Shown here: in pieces, positions 1-8,524 of the stretch
Layout of the letters: every line of letters starts with the position of its first letter
Position numbering within the stretch: position 1 is the first letter of the stretch
DNA from: CAZPWQ01 sp964590495
GTDB lineage: Bacteria; Bacteroidota; Rhodothermia; Balneolales; Balneolaceae
DNA: 17,019 bases
NCBI GenBank assembly: GCA_964590495.1
Contig: CAZPWQ010000075.1
Location: 1-17,019 of the forward strand
Reading direction: 5' to 3'
Notes under the pieces: generated by a model
Databases searched by the model: none
What the model was told of the DNA's origin: nothing
Seen by the model: only the letters and a program-made list of their open reading frames with translations
Program-made: the position numbers and the translations under genes

Positions 1-106
1 CAACTCCATTAATTTGATTTCACTGTGCAACTTTTTGATTTATTGGACATCCTCAACTATTACGAGCACTTAGTTTTAACGTCACCAACAGATGCTGACA
101 CCAAAT

Positions 107-133
107 GTATCCCGGGTTGCCAACCCGGGGTAC
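107..133. repeat. GC-rich palindrome
   Basis: Arms CCCGGGTTG (111-119) and CAACCCGGG (121-129) form a perfect inverted repeat with a one-base spacer. GTA and TAC extend it outward at 107-109 and 131-133. There is no following T-run in either direction, so it is more likely a dispersed palindromic repeat than an intrinsic terminator. Confidence 0.7.
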
Positions 134-141
134 GTAACAGA

Positions 142-188
142 GCACAAAGGACCACGAAGAAATCGGGTACCTTCGTGTAACTTTGTGC
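142..188. repeat. Inverted repeat, CACAAAG/CACGAAG family
   Basis: GCACAAAG (142-149) and CACGAAG (153-159) pair with CTTCGTG (171-177) and CTTTGTGC (181-188) around an 11-base loop. Related words continue to about 211. Short repeats built from CACGAAG- and CACAAAG-type words are, from general knowledge, common in intergenic DNA of Bacteroidota-like genomes. No function is evident. Confidence 0.65.
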
Positions 189-348
189 CTCCTTCGCGTC
201 CCTTGGTGTAACAGCTTTAAGAGGCAATCAATATTGGTCGATTCTCTTTCCTTAATTCAGGCTGAATAACAAATTAGCGGAGGAAAGGAGACGGGAGAAA
301 GGGAGACCGGATGTTGTAGCCCACCTTTACGGTGGCCTGATCACTAGC

Positions 349-448
349 GAGGGAATTCATTCCCTCGTGTTAATAGGCCCATTCGAACCCACCCCATCCG
401 ATAAATCGGGCACCCCTCCGGCAGAGGGGGAATTCCCTCCTGTTAATT
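349..448. repeat. Two copies of a GAGGG...CCCTC hairpin ending in TGTTAAT
   Basis: The first copy is a palindrome at 349-366 (GAGGGAAT / ATTCCCTC) followed by GTGTTAAT. The second is at 424-439 (GAGGGGGAATTCCCTC) followed by CTGTTAAT. Both share the GAATTC core and the TGTTAAT tail, so they are two members of one repeat family 75 bp apart. A further small stem, CCACC (321-325) with GGTGG (331-335), lies just upstream. Confidence 0.55.
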
Positions 449-543
449 TCCGGTGACATTTGTACTCAGTACGACAGGATTTCGGGATTTTTTATCACAT
501 TCCGGCAACTCTTGGCTACATATATTATTCAGAAAAATACACA

Positions 544-897
544 ATGAATTTAATTGAAATGGATAAGGAGTGGCTGGAAAAACCGATCTCGGAACGGCGT
601 GAATGGTATTATTATGAACTGGACAGGCTGTTCGATTACCTGGTAAAAAAAGAGCCGTTGGTTGATGCAGAAACGATGGCAAACAGCAGAAAAGTATTGA
701 AGGAAATAAAAAGGCGTATGGAGCTCGATCAAAAGGCAGGAGCGGAATCTCATATCACAGGTGAGGAAGTAAGAGAATATTATTATTCGGTGGATAAGGC
801 TTACAACGAGCTTCCCCGGAGTGATACTGATACGGATGCGGATGTATGGTTCGGTAAGCTTGGAAGAGCCATTGAATTTCTTCTTGATTTAAAGTAA
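544..897 (+). CDS. Small acidic protein of unknown function
   Basis: A 117-residue protein that I do not recognise. I chose the ATG at 544 because the in-frame upstream extension to 460 runs through the repeat-rich flank. The sequence is strongly charged, with likely amphipathic helices and clusters of tyrosine (WYYYELD near residue 18, REYYYSVDKAY near residue 79). It has no signal peptide, no membrane segment and no cysteine motif, so it is probably cytoplasmic. It has no clear ribosome-binding site, which is usual in this group. It stands alone, 215 bp before the kinase gene on the same strand. Coding status rests on length and on amino-acid composition typical of a soluble helical protein. 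Confidence 0.6.
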   Translation: MNLIEMDKEWLEKPISERREWYYYELDRLFDYLVKKEPLVDAETMANSRKVLKEIKRRMELDQKAGAESHITGEEVREYYYSVDKAYNELPRSDTDTDADVWFGKLGRAIEFLLDLK

Positions 898-1111
898 CGG
901 TAAGTACCGATTTTATAGTTGCGATGTTATTCAGGAAGTGGTAGTCCGCTTTTGAAGGTTTGAATGAAAACAGGTTCCGGAGTGTTATTTTGATATTCCA
1001 TAATCACCATAGATGAAGAGTATTATCAGCAGGTGGGTTCTCTTTTTAAATGCCATCAAATGGCTTTTCAAAGATCACAAGCAGCAGTGGATAACGTAAC
1101 CATAGAAATAA

Positions 1112-3439
1112 ATGTATAACGATCTTATTGTGCTGTTCCTGGCAGGGAAGGGCGAAGGAATCATGGACTCCCTGCCGATCGCAATCTACGCTACGGATAA
1201 GGAAGGACGGTTGGTTTATTTCAATTCCGCTGCCGTCAAACTGTCCGGAAGGGAGCCGGAGCTGGTCACCAACCGGTGGCCTATGTCATGGGAGCTCTAT
1301 TACCCTGATGGCACTCCAATGCCATATGAGGAATGTCCGATGGCTGTTTCGTTGGAAGAGGGAAGAAGTGCGGAAGGGGTGGAAATGTTTACCAAGCGTC
1401 CGGACGGAGAGCAATTCTGGTTTCGTGCCTATTCTTCGCAGCTGTCAGACAAGGTGGGAGAAGTTATAGGAAGTATCAACCTGCTCCTGGATATTACCGA
1501 TCAAAAAGAGGCTGAAAATAGAATCTGGCAACAAAAGCGTCTGTACGAGGCAATAATCGATAGCACGCCCGACCTGGTATACGTTTTTAATCTCAACTAC
1601 CGTGTTACTTTCGCTAATGAAGCATTGCTGGAGATGTGGGGACTCACTCGTGAGGAATCCATCGGAAAAACACTGCTGGAAGTAGGTTATGAGCAGTGGC
1701 ACGCCGAGATACACGAGCGCGAATTCGGCCAGGTTATCGCTACAAAGCTGCCTGTCCAGGGTGAGGTGGCTTTCCCTCATGCCAAACTCGGCCGGCGAAT
1801 GTATGACTATATACTCGTGCCTGTAATTGATGAGAAGGGAGGGGTAGAAGCAGTTGCAGGAACTACGCGTGATATCACCAATCGCAAAAAAGCAGGGGAG
1901 GCACTGCGCAGGAGTGAAGAGAAATATAGAACGCTGTTCAAAACGATGGATGACGGGTTTGTTATCATTGAAATTTTGTTTGATGATAATGATAAGCCGA
2001 TCGACTTCCTTTACCTGGAAACAAACCCGGCATCTGATAAACAGAGCGGACTGGGAAACAGGGTGGGAAAAAAGGCGAGTGAGGTACTTCCGGATATTGA
2101 AAGACATTGGATTGAAACATACGGTAATGTAGCCTTGACGGGAGAACCTGTTCAGTTTGAAAATTATATGGAAGAATTGCAGCGCTGGTTTGATGTATCG
2201 GCATTTCGGATCGGGGAGCCGGAAGAACGAAAAGTTGCGGTACTATATAAAAATATTACCGAGCGTAAGCAGGCCCGGAAAGAACTGAAGGCTATGAACG
2301 AAACACTTGAAGAGCGGGTCGATGAAAGAACCCAATCATTGTTGTCTTATCAGAACCAGTTGCGGTCGCTGGCCTCCCAGTTAAACAGGGCTGAGGAAAA
2401 ACAGCGTGAGCAGCTGGCTGCCGAGCTCCATGACAACCTTGGTCAGCTGCTTGCGGTGTGCAAGTTGAAAATAGATCAGCTGCGCTTTGATCAGGCACCG
2501 GAAAATTTTGAAGAACTGGAAGAAATAATCGATGACGCCCTCAAGTATACCCGTGAATTGATGTCGGACCTCAAGCCGCCTCCTTCAATAGAAGGTGATT
2601 TAAAAGCAAGCTTGGGCTGGGTGACCGATAAAATTGAAAAACATGGACTTAAAGTTACCATAGATGATGATAATCTTCCGAAACCGCTTGGTGATGAGGT
2701 AAGAGGTATCGTCGTTCAATGCGTCAGAGAATTGCTGTTTAATGTGTTAAAGCATACCTCAGAAAAAGAGGCTGTTGTAATTTTAAGGACCAAAAAGAAT
2801 CACCTTCACATAACCGTGAAGGATAATGGTGAGGGTTTTGGTGTAAAGAATCTGGAATTGATACCTGAGGAGGATGGTAGATTCGGTCTTTTTAATATCC
2901 GCGAGCGCCTCGATTTAATGGGGGGTGATGTTACTATTGAGGCCGAACCGGGAAAAGGTACGAAAGTAACGCTGTATGTGCCGCTGGCAGAGGAGAATAA
3001 AGTCGCCGGGATCCTGGGGCAGGAGGGAAACGTTGAACAGACTGTTAAAGCCGAAAGCGGCGACTGGATCAAAGTTCTTATTGTAGACGATCACCAGATG
3101 TTCCGCGAGGGAATCCGTAAAATAGTTGAGGAAGAGGATGATATTAAGGTTATAGGCGAGGCAGCCGACGGGAAGGAGGCAATAAGCTTAACACGGGAAA
3201 CTATCCCCGATATAATCCTGATGGATATCAACATGCCCGTCATGGACGGCATTGAGGCTACACGACAGATTTCTTCGGAGATGCCGAATATCAGAATTAT
3301 TGGCCTGTCGCTGTATGACGGGGGCGGAATTGCGGAGGATATGCGAAATGCCGGTGCTGCTGCCTATCTGACTAAAACTGAGGCTTTTGAATCGTTGATT
3401 GGGACAATACGGGCAGAAGCCTCTTCTTCGACAGGATAA
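1112..3439 (+). CDS. PAS-domain hybrid histidine kinase with C-terminal receiver
   Basis: A predicted cytoplasmic sensor kinase of 775 residues with no membrane segment. It has three PAS-like domains (about 18-130, 142-260 and 268-385), a coiled-coil linker (386-425) and a HisKA_3-type dimerisation domain with the phospho-acceptor in AELHDNLGQ (His440). A HATPase_c domain follows, with an N-box ELLFNVLKH (Asn544) and a G-box DNGEGFG (Asp571). A receiver domain (about 653-770) carries the acidic pair Asp659/Asp660, the phospho-acceptor Asp705 in LMDINMPVMDG, and Lys755. The receiver most resembles NarL/FixJ regulators but no HTH follows, so output must go through a partner. The start could instead be ATG 1163 (MDSLPIAIYATD), which has GAAGGA three bases upstream; an in-frame stop directly precedes 1112. 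No cognate regulator gene lies nearby. The stimulus cannot be read from sequence; PAS domains often bind small ligands. Confidence 0.93.
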   Translation: MYNDLIVLFLAGKGEGIMDSLPIAIYATDKEGRLVYFNSAAVKLSGREPELVTNRWPMSWELYYPDGTPMPYEECPMAVSLEEGRSAEGVEMFTKRPDGEQFWFRAYSSQLSDKVGEVIGSINLLLDITDQKEAENRIWQQKRLYEAIIDSTPDLVYVFNLNYRVTFANEALLEMWGLTREESIGKTLLEVGYEQWHAEIHEREFGQVIATKLPVQGEVAFPHAKLGRRMYDYILVPVIDEKGGVEAVAGTTRDITNRKKAGEALRRSEEKYRTLFKTMDDGFVIIEILFDDNDKPIDFLYLETNPASDKQSGLGNRVGKKASEVLPDIERHWIETYGNVALTGEPVQFENYMEELQRWFDVSAFRIGEPEERKVAVLYKNITERKQARKELKAMNETLEERVDERTQSLLSYQNQLRSLASQLNRAEEKQREQLAAELHDNLGQLLAVCKLKIDQLRFDQAPENFEELEEIIDDALKYTRELMSDLKPPPSIEGDLKASLGWVTDKIEKHGLKVTIDDDNLPKPLGDEVRGIVVQCVRELLFNVLKHTSEKEAVVILRTKKNHLHITVKDNGEGFGVKNLELIPEEDGRFGLFNIRERLDLMGGDVTIEAEPGKGTKVTLYVPLAEENKVAGILGQEGNVEQTVKAESGDWIKVLIVDDHQMFREGIRKIVEEEDDIKVIGEAADGKEAISLTRETIPDIILMDINMPVMDGIEATRQISSEMPNIRIIGLSLYDGGGIAEDMRNAGAAAYLTKTEAFESLIGTIRAEASSSTG

Positions 3440-3452
3440 TTTTAGAGGTTTG

Positions 3453-3502
3453 ACAGCTGGACGCAAGACGCAAGCTGTTCTGTAATTGTGCAATTGGACA
3501 GA
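3453..3502. repeat. Two adjacent inverted repeats with GACGCAA heptads
   Basis: ACAGCT (3453-3458) pairs with AGCTGT (3473-3478). Its loop holds two copies of the heptad GACGCAA (3460-3473). A second stem follows directly: TCTGTAATTG (3479-3488) with CAATTggACAGA (3491-3502). Neither is followed by a T-run. They could still slow or end transcription after the kinase, but I call them repeats. The heptad recurs at 11492-11540. Confidence 0.5.
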
Positions 3503-3727
3503 GGAAATAACGCGTTTCACACCATCAAGAGTAAAATATATCAAAGTGTGGTAAATTATACCCGCTGCTTTTCACAGAATTATTCATAAAAATATAATAT
3601 TGAATCTTACAATTATTTGATGAAAAAATAGATTAATTAAGTGATAGCTGTATTTGAATACATAGTATCCTTTGGGTTTTATATTCATTCAAGCAAAGAT
3701 TCCGATATAAATCAGACAGAATCATTT

Positions 3728-4450
3728 ATGCTACTTCCTGAATTAAGTAGAGAGAATACCCACGGACTGGGGCCATCAAAATATTTTTTTAAAGGATTAT
3801 ATAAACGTCTGACCAAAAGAAGAAGGGAGAAGATATTCGTTCTTGGATTTCACAAGACAGGCACTACATCTCTTGCCCGTGCATTGCAGGTTTTGGGCTA
3901 CAGGGTATGTGGATTTGTGAATCCAAAAGGAGGTGTTAAACCTTCAAAAAATACCAGGCAGGAGCTGTTTGATTTAACCTATAAACCGCTTTTGGATAAA
4001 TATGATGCATTTGAAGATATACTGTGGTGCATGTTTTACAGAGAGCTGTCAGAAATGTATCCTGATGCAAAATTCGTATTAACTGTGCGTCCGGAGGAAA
4101 GCTGGTATAAAAGTATGGCCAAACATTTCGGGGGTTATGACAGGGAAAGTTTCCACTGGCTATATGATGGATACGGTGATCCGGTCGGACACAAGGAGCT
4201 TTATCAAAAAAAGTATGCTCAGCATAACGCTGATATTATAGAATATTTCAAAAACAGAGATAATGATTTTCTGACTATGTATTTGCCCCGGGATTTCAAT
4301 TGGGATGTGTTGTGTGAATTCATGGGGTGCCGAAAACCATCCGGCAGCTTTCCCCATGCAAATCCTGCCTCAATCCGCGGTACGTGGAAAAGAAAAATTA
4401 TCGACGAGGTAAAAGCGTGGTATTACAAATATAACAAGGTGAGAACGTAG
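3728..4450 (+). CDS. Sulfotransferase-family protein (P-loop, PAPS-type)
   Basis: Taking ATG 3728 gives 240 residues; an in-frame GTG at 3641 would add 29. The P-loop GFHKTGTTSL (about 40-49) is the 5'-phosphosulfate-binding loop typical of PAPS-dependent sulfotransferases. A later segment, AKFVLTVRPEESWYKSM, matches the strand and loop that bind the 3'-phosphate (Arg of TVRP plus the following Ser). The C-terminal part, with FLTMYLPRDFNWDVLCEFMG, resembles the end of bacterial sulfotransferase-like proteins. The family transfers sulfate from PAPS to hydroxyl groups of glycans, lipids or small molecules; the acceptor here is unknown. No sulfate-activation or glycan gene is adjacent. The gene and its upstream flank are AT-richer than the kinase and ppc, which suggests separate acquisition. 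There is no signal peptide. Confidence 0.8.
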   Translation: MLLPELSRENTHGLGPSKYFFKGLYKRLTKRRREKIFVLGFHKTGTTSLARALQVLGYRVCGFVNPKGGVKPSKNTRQELFDLTYKPLLDKYDAFEDILWCMFYRELSEMYPDAKFVLTVRPEESWYKSMAKHFGGYDRESFHWLYDGYGDPVGHKELYQKKYAQHNADIIEYFKNRDNDFLTMYLPRDFNWDVLCEFMGCRKPSGSFPHANPASIRGTWKRKIIDEVKAWYYKYNKVRT

Positions 4451-4522
4451 TTTAGCCGATAGTTTATTGGTAATTAGCCACAGTTCTTCAGTGACCTAAA
4501 CAGATTGTTTTTTTAGCTATAA

Positions 4523-4565
4523 GGGAGACTCGCTCCCGTATCCGGACATCGGGAGCAGAGCTCCC
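4523..4565. repeat. Long hairpin between convergent genes
   Basis: GCTCCCG (4532-4538) pairs with CGGGAGC (4550-4556), and GGGAG (4523-4527) pairs outward with CTCCC (4561-4565), giving a two-part stem. The octamer TTAGCTAT occurs on both sides (4513-4520 and 4575-4582). It sits in the 179 bp gap between the sulfotransferase gene and the convergent minus-strand gene ending at 4630. No T-run follows directly, so I do not call it a proper intrinsic terminator. Confidence 0.5.
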
Positions 4566-4629
4566 TCAGAACTGTTAGCTATTCCTTTTTCTTAGTGTTC
4601 TGTAGTGGCTTAGCGGTTAAAATAACTGT

Positions 4630-4839
4630 TTATTTGCCGTCCTTAAGGAATTCGCGGGTGATTTTACGGGTTTGTTCTGCACCCATATATTTTTCCAGGT
4701 CGTACAGGGTCACCCGCTTTTTACCGTCATTATATACGTATGTAAGGTGACCGTTTTCAATCTCCTTCTTAACCTCCTTAGGTTCCATATCCAGCATTTT
4801 ACCAACTTCTTCCAAAGAAAACATCGAGCGCATGGCCAT
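4630..4839 (-). CDS. Small winged-helix/MerR-like DNA-binding protein
   Basis: A 69-residue protein. MFSLEEVGKMLDMEPKEVKKEIENGHL has the pattern of an excisionase/MerR-type helix-turn-helix, where the segment before the second helix reads as an adaptor choosing a module. It is followed by a two-strand wing (TYVYNDGKKRVTLYDLEKYMG) and a charged C-terminal helix. Such proteins bind DNA as small regulators or excisionase-like factors, but no phage or integrase gene is near. The start could be at Met6 (4824). It lies 121 bp downstream of tag on the same strand and may be cotranscribed with it. Its target is unknown. The family assignment rests on pattern only. Confidence 0.65.
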   Translation of the reverse strand: MAMRSMFSLEEVGKMLDMEPKEVKKEIENGHLTYVYNDGKKRVTLYDLEKYMGAEQTRKITREFLKDGK

Positions 4840-4960
4840 AGATAAAATCTGATGAATTTTGATTAAGACATTTTATTAGTTGCTAAAAAAAGGAAAAATG
4901 AGTGTTTTTGCTACTTTAATATTGGATTTCGTCAAAAAAGTATCAGATTTACCCTTCATT

Positions 4961-5542
4961 TTATTCAAATTCCATTTCTTTTACTTCTTGATAACGGAAA
5001 CAACTTGTTACATGGTCATTGACCATGCCGGTGGCCTGCATGTGAGCATATATAATAGTACTTCCGATAAACTTGAAGCCGCGTTTTTTTAAATCTTTAC
5101 TCAGCGTGTCAGAAATTTTGGTTGTTGCCGGAACCTCGCTGAGCGATATCCAGCTGTTCTGAACAGGAGAGCTGTCTACAAATGACCAGATATAACTGCC
5201 AAAACTGCCAAACTCATTCCTGATTTCAATAAATTTTTGGGCATTATTGATAGCAGATCTTATCTTCAACTTGTTTCTGACAATCTCCGGATTCTGAAGC
5301 AGCTGCTGTATTTTCGGTTCATCGAACCGGGCTACTTTTTCGAAGTCAAAACCGGCGAATGCCTGCCGGTATCCTTCGCGTTTTTTCAGAATGGTGCTCC
5401 AGCTTAATCCGGCCTGTGCGCTTTCAAGGATCAGGAATTCAAACTGGGTTGTGTCGTCGTGTACCGGCACTCCCCATTCTTCATCATGATAGCGGACATA
5501 AGCATCAAAAGCGTTTTCGCACCAGCTGCAACGATTTTTCAT
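4961..5542 (-). CDS. tag: DNA-3-methyladenine glycosylase I
   Basis: A 193-residue protein, matching the usual length of Tag. It removes N3-methyladenine from alkylated DNA, starting base-excision repair. It aligns with the E. coli enzyme along its whole length. The structural zinc ligands are present as Cys5 and His19 at the N-terminus and His177 and Cys181 in NDHVTSCFRY. The catalytic-pocket segment LILESAQAGLSW holds the conserved Glu40 and Trp48. The motif LSKDLKKRGFKFIGSTIIYAHMQATGMVNDH is close to the family signature. ATG 5542 gives the expected N-terminus MKNRCSWC. It is divergent from ppc, sharing an 82 bp promoter region, and is followed by a small DNA-binding protein gene. Confidence 0.95.
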   Translation of the reverse strand: MKNRCSWCENAFDAYVRYHDEEWGVPVHDDTTQFEFLILESAQAGLSWSTILKKREGYRQAFAGFDFEKVARFDEPKIQQLLQNPEIVRNKLKIRSAINNAQKFIEIRNEFGSFGSYIWSFVDSSPVQNSWISLSEVPATTKISDTLSKDLKKRGFKFIGSTIIYAHMQATGMVNDHVTSCFRYQEVKEMEFE

Positions 5543-5624
5543 AGTGATTGGTTTTTGGGAAAAGAATTTGAAAGTCTCATTTTAAGGGATCTTACTTATA
5601 ATAAAAAATAATAACTCATACTGT

Positions 5625-8423
5625 ATGCTCTGGGAAAAACTTATCAATCAATTTGCAACGGAAACGGAAATAAGCAATCATCTGGCAAATCAGGTTGAAT
5701 CGCTAACCCGGTTTTTGGAAAAAACAGTTCTCGAAAAAGAGGACCAGAAACTGATGAAGATGCTGGTGAATCTGCCGGACCTGGCGGCCAGGGCATTCGA
5801 TAAGGAGGATGAGGAAGCATTTGAGGAACTGGAGGGATTAATCGACACCTTGTCGACCGATCAGATAATGAAAATGCTGCGTTACTATACCGTCTTTTTT
5901 CACCTGATGAATTCACTGGAGCAGCGGGAAATAACACGGATAAACCGGGAAAGGGCTATTAATACGACCCCGGAATCGCCCAGGGGCGAAAGTATTGCGG
6001 AAGCAATCTTTTTTCTCAAGGAACAGGGATACAAGGCAAATGAAGCGGCCGAGGTAATTTCCAGGCTCGATATCCAGCCGACGATTACTGCGCACCCGAC
6101 CGAGGCACGCCGCCACAGTGTCCTGCTTAAGCAGCAGCATATCACCCGTATGATCAACAGGCTTAAAGAGGAAACGCTGACGCTCAATGAGCGAAAGGAG
6201 AAGACGCTGGATATTCTCAATGAAATTCACCTGCTGCTTGCCACCGATGAAGTGCGTACCGAAAGAGTAACAGTGGAGGACGAGGTCGAAAACGGCATGT
6301 TTTATTTCTTGAATTCGATCTGGGATACGATCCCCCAGCTTTATGATGATCTTCAGGAAGCTTTTAATACCTATTATGATTACGTACCGGACTTTCCGAC
6401 CGTCCTTAAATATCGTTCGTGGATAGGAAGCGATCGCGACGGCAATCCGAATGTGACTTCCGATGTTACCTGGGAGACTATCCTGGAGCAACGTAAAAAT
6501 GTACTGCGATTGTACCTGGATGAACTGGATGAACTCCGGAGATATCTCAGTATATCGGAGAACAAGTTTGCTATTTCCGATGAGCTGCGTTCATCGCTCC
6601 AAAAAGACGAGCAGACGGGAGAGCTTTCCGAGCGCTACGAACGCCTGTATAAAAGGGAACCGTACCGCCGGAAAATAACCTATATGATGCGCAAGATTCG
6701 CAACCAGATCAGTATTATGAACGGTGGAAGCAAGAACCGGATTCTGCAGGAGGCAGAGAAATATTCTGCTGATGAATTTGTCCATGAACTGGAACTTATT
6801 GCCGAAAGCCTCCGCAAAACGGGACTCGAAGGTGTGGGTTCTGTAGGTAAACTACAGCATCTGATAATCCGTGCGCGTACGTTCGGATTTCACCTGGCTG
6901 CGCTTGATATCCGTCAGCACAGCAAGGTGCATGAACAGACCGTTGCCGAACTGTTGTCTGAAGCACAGGTTTCGGATTCCTATGAATCACTTTCGGAGGA
7001 TGAGAAAGTTGCCTTGCTTACCGATGAACTTCAGAACCCGCGGCCGCTTTCGCCGGTCAGAGCCAATCTTTCGGAACAGTCGGCACAGATGCTGCAGGTA
7101 TTCCGTGTCGTTAAGGATATGCTGGACCTGGATGAAAACAGTTTCGGAAGCTATATCATCAGTATGACCCACGGTGTCAGCGATATGCTCGAGGTGCTTA
7201 TCCTGGCAAAAGAAGTGGGCCTCTGGAGCTATAAGAAAGGAGAGGTGGAAAGTCTTATCGACGTGGTTCCCCTCTTTGAGACGATCGAAGATCTGGATAT
7301 CTGCGGCAAGCTGATGAAACAGATTTATGACAGTGAGCTGTACCGGCTCCATCTCGAAGCCCGTGACGATATGCAGGAAATTATGCTGGGATATTCCGAC
7401 AGTAACAAAGACGGCGGTTACTGGATGGCGAACTGGGCACTCGAAAAAGCCCAGCGACAGCTCGGCAAGGTCTGCCGGGATTATGAGATCGACTTCCGCC
7501 TGTTTCACGGACGCGGAGGAACTGTGGGACGCGGCGGAGGCCGTTCGAACCAGGCGATACTTGCCCTGCCACCGATCAGTAATAACGGACGTATCCGTTT
7601 TACCGAGCAGGGCGAGGTTATTTCGTTCCGGTATTCTCTGCCGACGATTACCCGCCGCCACCTCGAGCAGATTGTCAATGCCATGATCCGTGTTACGACA
7701 GCCGAGAAAAAATCCGAGGAGCAGACGGTGTTTAACGAAACGATGGAAGACCTGGCAAACCGGTCGATGAAAGCTTATCGCGACCTTATTGACGCGGATG
7801 GTTTTTGGAAATGGTACACCTCCAAAACGCCGATAGAGCATATAAGCCGTCTGCCGATAGCATCAAGGCCGGTATCGCGGGGCAGTGCAAAGGCTGCAGA
7901 TTTTGGAAACCTGCGGGCGATACCGTGGGTGTTTGCATGGACCCAGGTACGCTATAACGTGCCGGGCTGGTACGGTATAGGCGTTGCAATACAGGAGGCT
8001 GTTGAGGAGGATGAAAAGTTACTCGATCATTTTAAGAAATGGTATGGAGAAGGAGTCTTCTTCAAGACGATTCTCGACAATGCCCAGCGCGAGATGGCTC
8101 GTACACATATCCCGACCGCTGAAATTTACCGGGATATCGATGACGGGGTATTCCACGAACGCATCGTTGAGGATTTCCGGAAAGCGGAAGAGGCGATCTT
8201 AAAGATTACCGGTCAGAAGGAGATCCTGGAAAACAGCCAGGTTATAAAAAAATCGATCCGTTTCCGGAATCCGTTCACCTATCCACTGAACATGATGCAG
8301 GTTGAACTGCTGGACCGCTGGAATACCAAAGATAACGGCAGTGAAAAGCAGGAAGGGGAGCTGCGGGATGCGCTGTTCCTCAGCATTAACGGCATCGCCG
8401 CCGCTATGCAAAGCACGGGGTAA
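5625..8423 (+). CDS. ppc: Phosphoenolpyruvate carboxylase
   Basis: A 932-residue PEP carboxylase, within the family's usual range. It adds bicarbonate to phosphoenolpyruvate to give oxaloacetate, refilling the citric-acid cycle; it acts in the cytoplasm as a tetramer. The first signature ITAHPTEARRHS holds catalytic His157. GSDRDGNPNVTSDVT is the second conserved block. GYSDSNKDGGYW begins at Gly589. The glycine-rich catalytic loop FHGRGGTVGRGGG has His628, Arg630 and Arg636. The C-terminus reads INGIAAAMQSTG, resembling the conserved C-terminal tail of the family, so the gene is complete. ATG 5625 is the first start after the divergent promoter region shared with tag; there is no strong ribosome-binding site. 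The stop codon is 3 bp before a 96 bp dispersed repeat. Allosteric control, usual in bacteria, cannot be judged from this sequence. Confidence 0.97.
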   Translation: MLWEKLINQFATETEISNHLANQVESLTRFLEKTVLEKEDQKLMKMLVNLPDLAARAFDKEDEEAFEELEGLIDTLSTDQIMKMLRYYTVFFHLMNSLEQREITRINRERAINTTPESPRGESIAEAIFFLKEQGYKANEAAEVISRLDIQPTITAHPTEARRHSVLLKQQHITRMINRLKEETLTLNERKEKTLDILNEIHLLLATDEVRTERVTVEDEVENGMFYFLNSIWDTIPQLYDDLQEAFNTYYDYVPDFPTVLKYRSWIGSDRDGNPNVTSDVTWETILEQRKNVLRLYLDELDELRRYLSISENKFAISDELRSSLQKDEQTGELSERYERLYKREPYRRKITYMMRKIRNQISIMNGGSKNRILQEAEKYSADEFVHELELIAESLRKTGLEGVGSVGKLQHLIIRARTFGFHLAALDIRQHSKVHEQTVAELLSEAQVSDSYESLSEDEKVALLTDELQNPRPLSPVRANLSEQSAQMLQVFRVVKDMLDLDENSFGSYIISMTHGVSDMLEVLILAKEVGLWSYKKGEVESLIDVVPLFETIEDLDICGKLMKQIYDSELYRLHLEARDDMQEIMLGYSDSNKDGGYWMANWALEKAQRQLGKVCRDYEIDFRLFHGRGGTVGRGGGRSNQAILALPPISNNGRIRFTEQGEVISFRYSLPTITRRHLEQIVNAMIRVTTAEKKSEEQTVFNETMEDLANRSMKAYRDLIDADGFWKWYTSKTPIEHISRLPIASRPVSRGSAKAADFGNLRAIPWVFAWTQVRYNVPGWYGIGVAIQEAVEEDEKLLDHFKKWYGEGVFFKTILDNAQREMARTHIPTAEIYRDIDDGVFHERIVEDFRKAEEAILKITGQKEILENSQVIKKSIRFRNPFTYPLNMMQVELLDRWNTKDNGSEKQEGELRDALFLSINGIAAAMQSTG

Positions 8424-8426
8424 TGG

Positions 8427-8522
8427 AACACAGATGACACAGATTGAGCGGATGGGCGCTGATTGTAATTATTTTTAAATCTGTGATTATCCGCCCCATC
8501 CGCTTTATCCGTGTTCTATTAA
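8427..8522 (+). repeat. Dispersed 96 bp repeat, copy 1
   Basis: This copy begins AACACAGATGACACAGATTG and ends with the segment ATCCGTGTTCTATTAA. It is almost identical to 9035-9131 in the same orientation, differing mainly in the AT-rich centre. Each copy is itself an imperfect inverted repeat: AGCGGATGGG on the left pairs with CCCCATCCGCT on the right, and GAACACAGAT with ATCCGTGTTC. This gives a structure like a small palindromic mobile or REP-type element. It starts 3 bp after the ppc stop and ends 2 bp before the lipoprotein start codon. Confidence 0.85.
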
Positions 8523-8524
8523 TT

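Larger units (their letters stand above)
1..543. other. Gene-free left edge with small palindromic repeats
   Basis: I see no supportable coding region here. The stretch holds a patchwork of short inverted repeats (107-133, 142-188, 321-335, 349-366, 424-439), listed separately. The first ~100 bases show nothing I recognise. Reading frames in this part are short and are crossed by the repeats. It probably represents an accumulation zone for small dispersed repeats between two transcription units. Confidence 0.6.

Noticed and set aside
107..448. A CRISPR array at the left edge
   Set aside because: The repeats are of different types and unevenly spaced, with no constant repeat-spacer period.
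1013..1099. A 28-residue frame (MKSIISRWVLFLNAIKWLFK...) just before the kinase gene
   Set aside because: It is short, has no ribosome-binding site, and resembles nothing I know. It might be a small peptide, but nothing beyond an open frame supports it.
1445..2107. A 220-codon minus-strand open frame inside the kinase gene
   Set aside because: It is fully overlapped by the PAS-domain coding sequence and its translation has no recognisable domain.
4523..4565. Bidirectional terminator between the sulfotransferase and winged-helix genes
   Set aside because: The stem is good, but no T-run directly follows on either strand, so I kept it only as a repeat.
6987..7841. A 284-codon open frame on the minus strand inside ppc
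   Set aside because: It is antisense to the catalytic core of ppc, has no family resemblance and reflects codon bias of the real gene.
8444..8524. Upstream extension of the lipoprotein gene
   Set aside because: The extra 27 codons are repeat sequence and would bury the lipoprotein signal peptide that begins at 8525.
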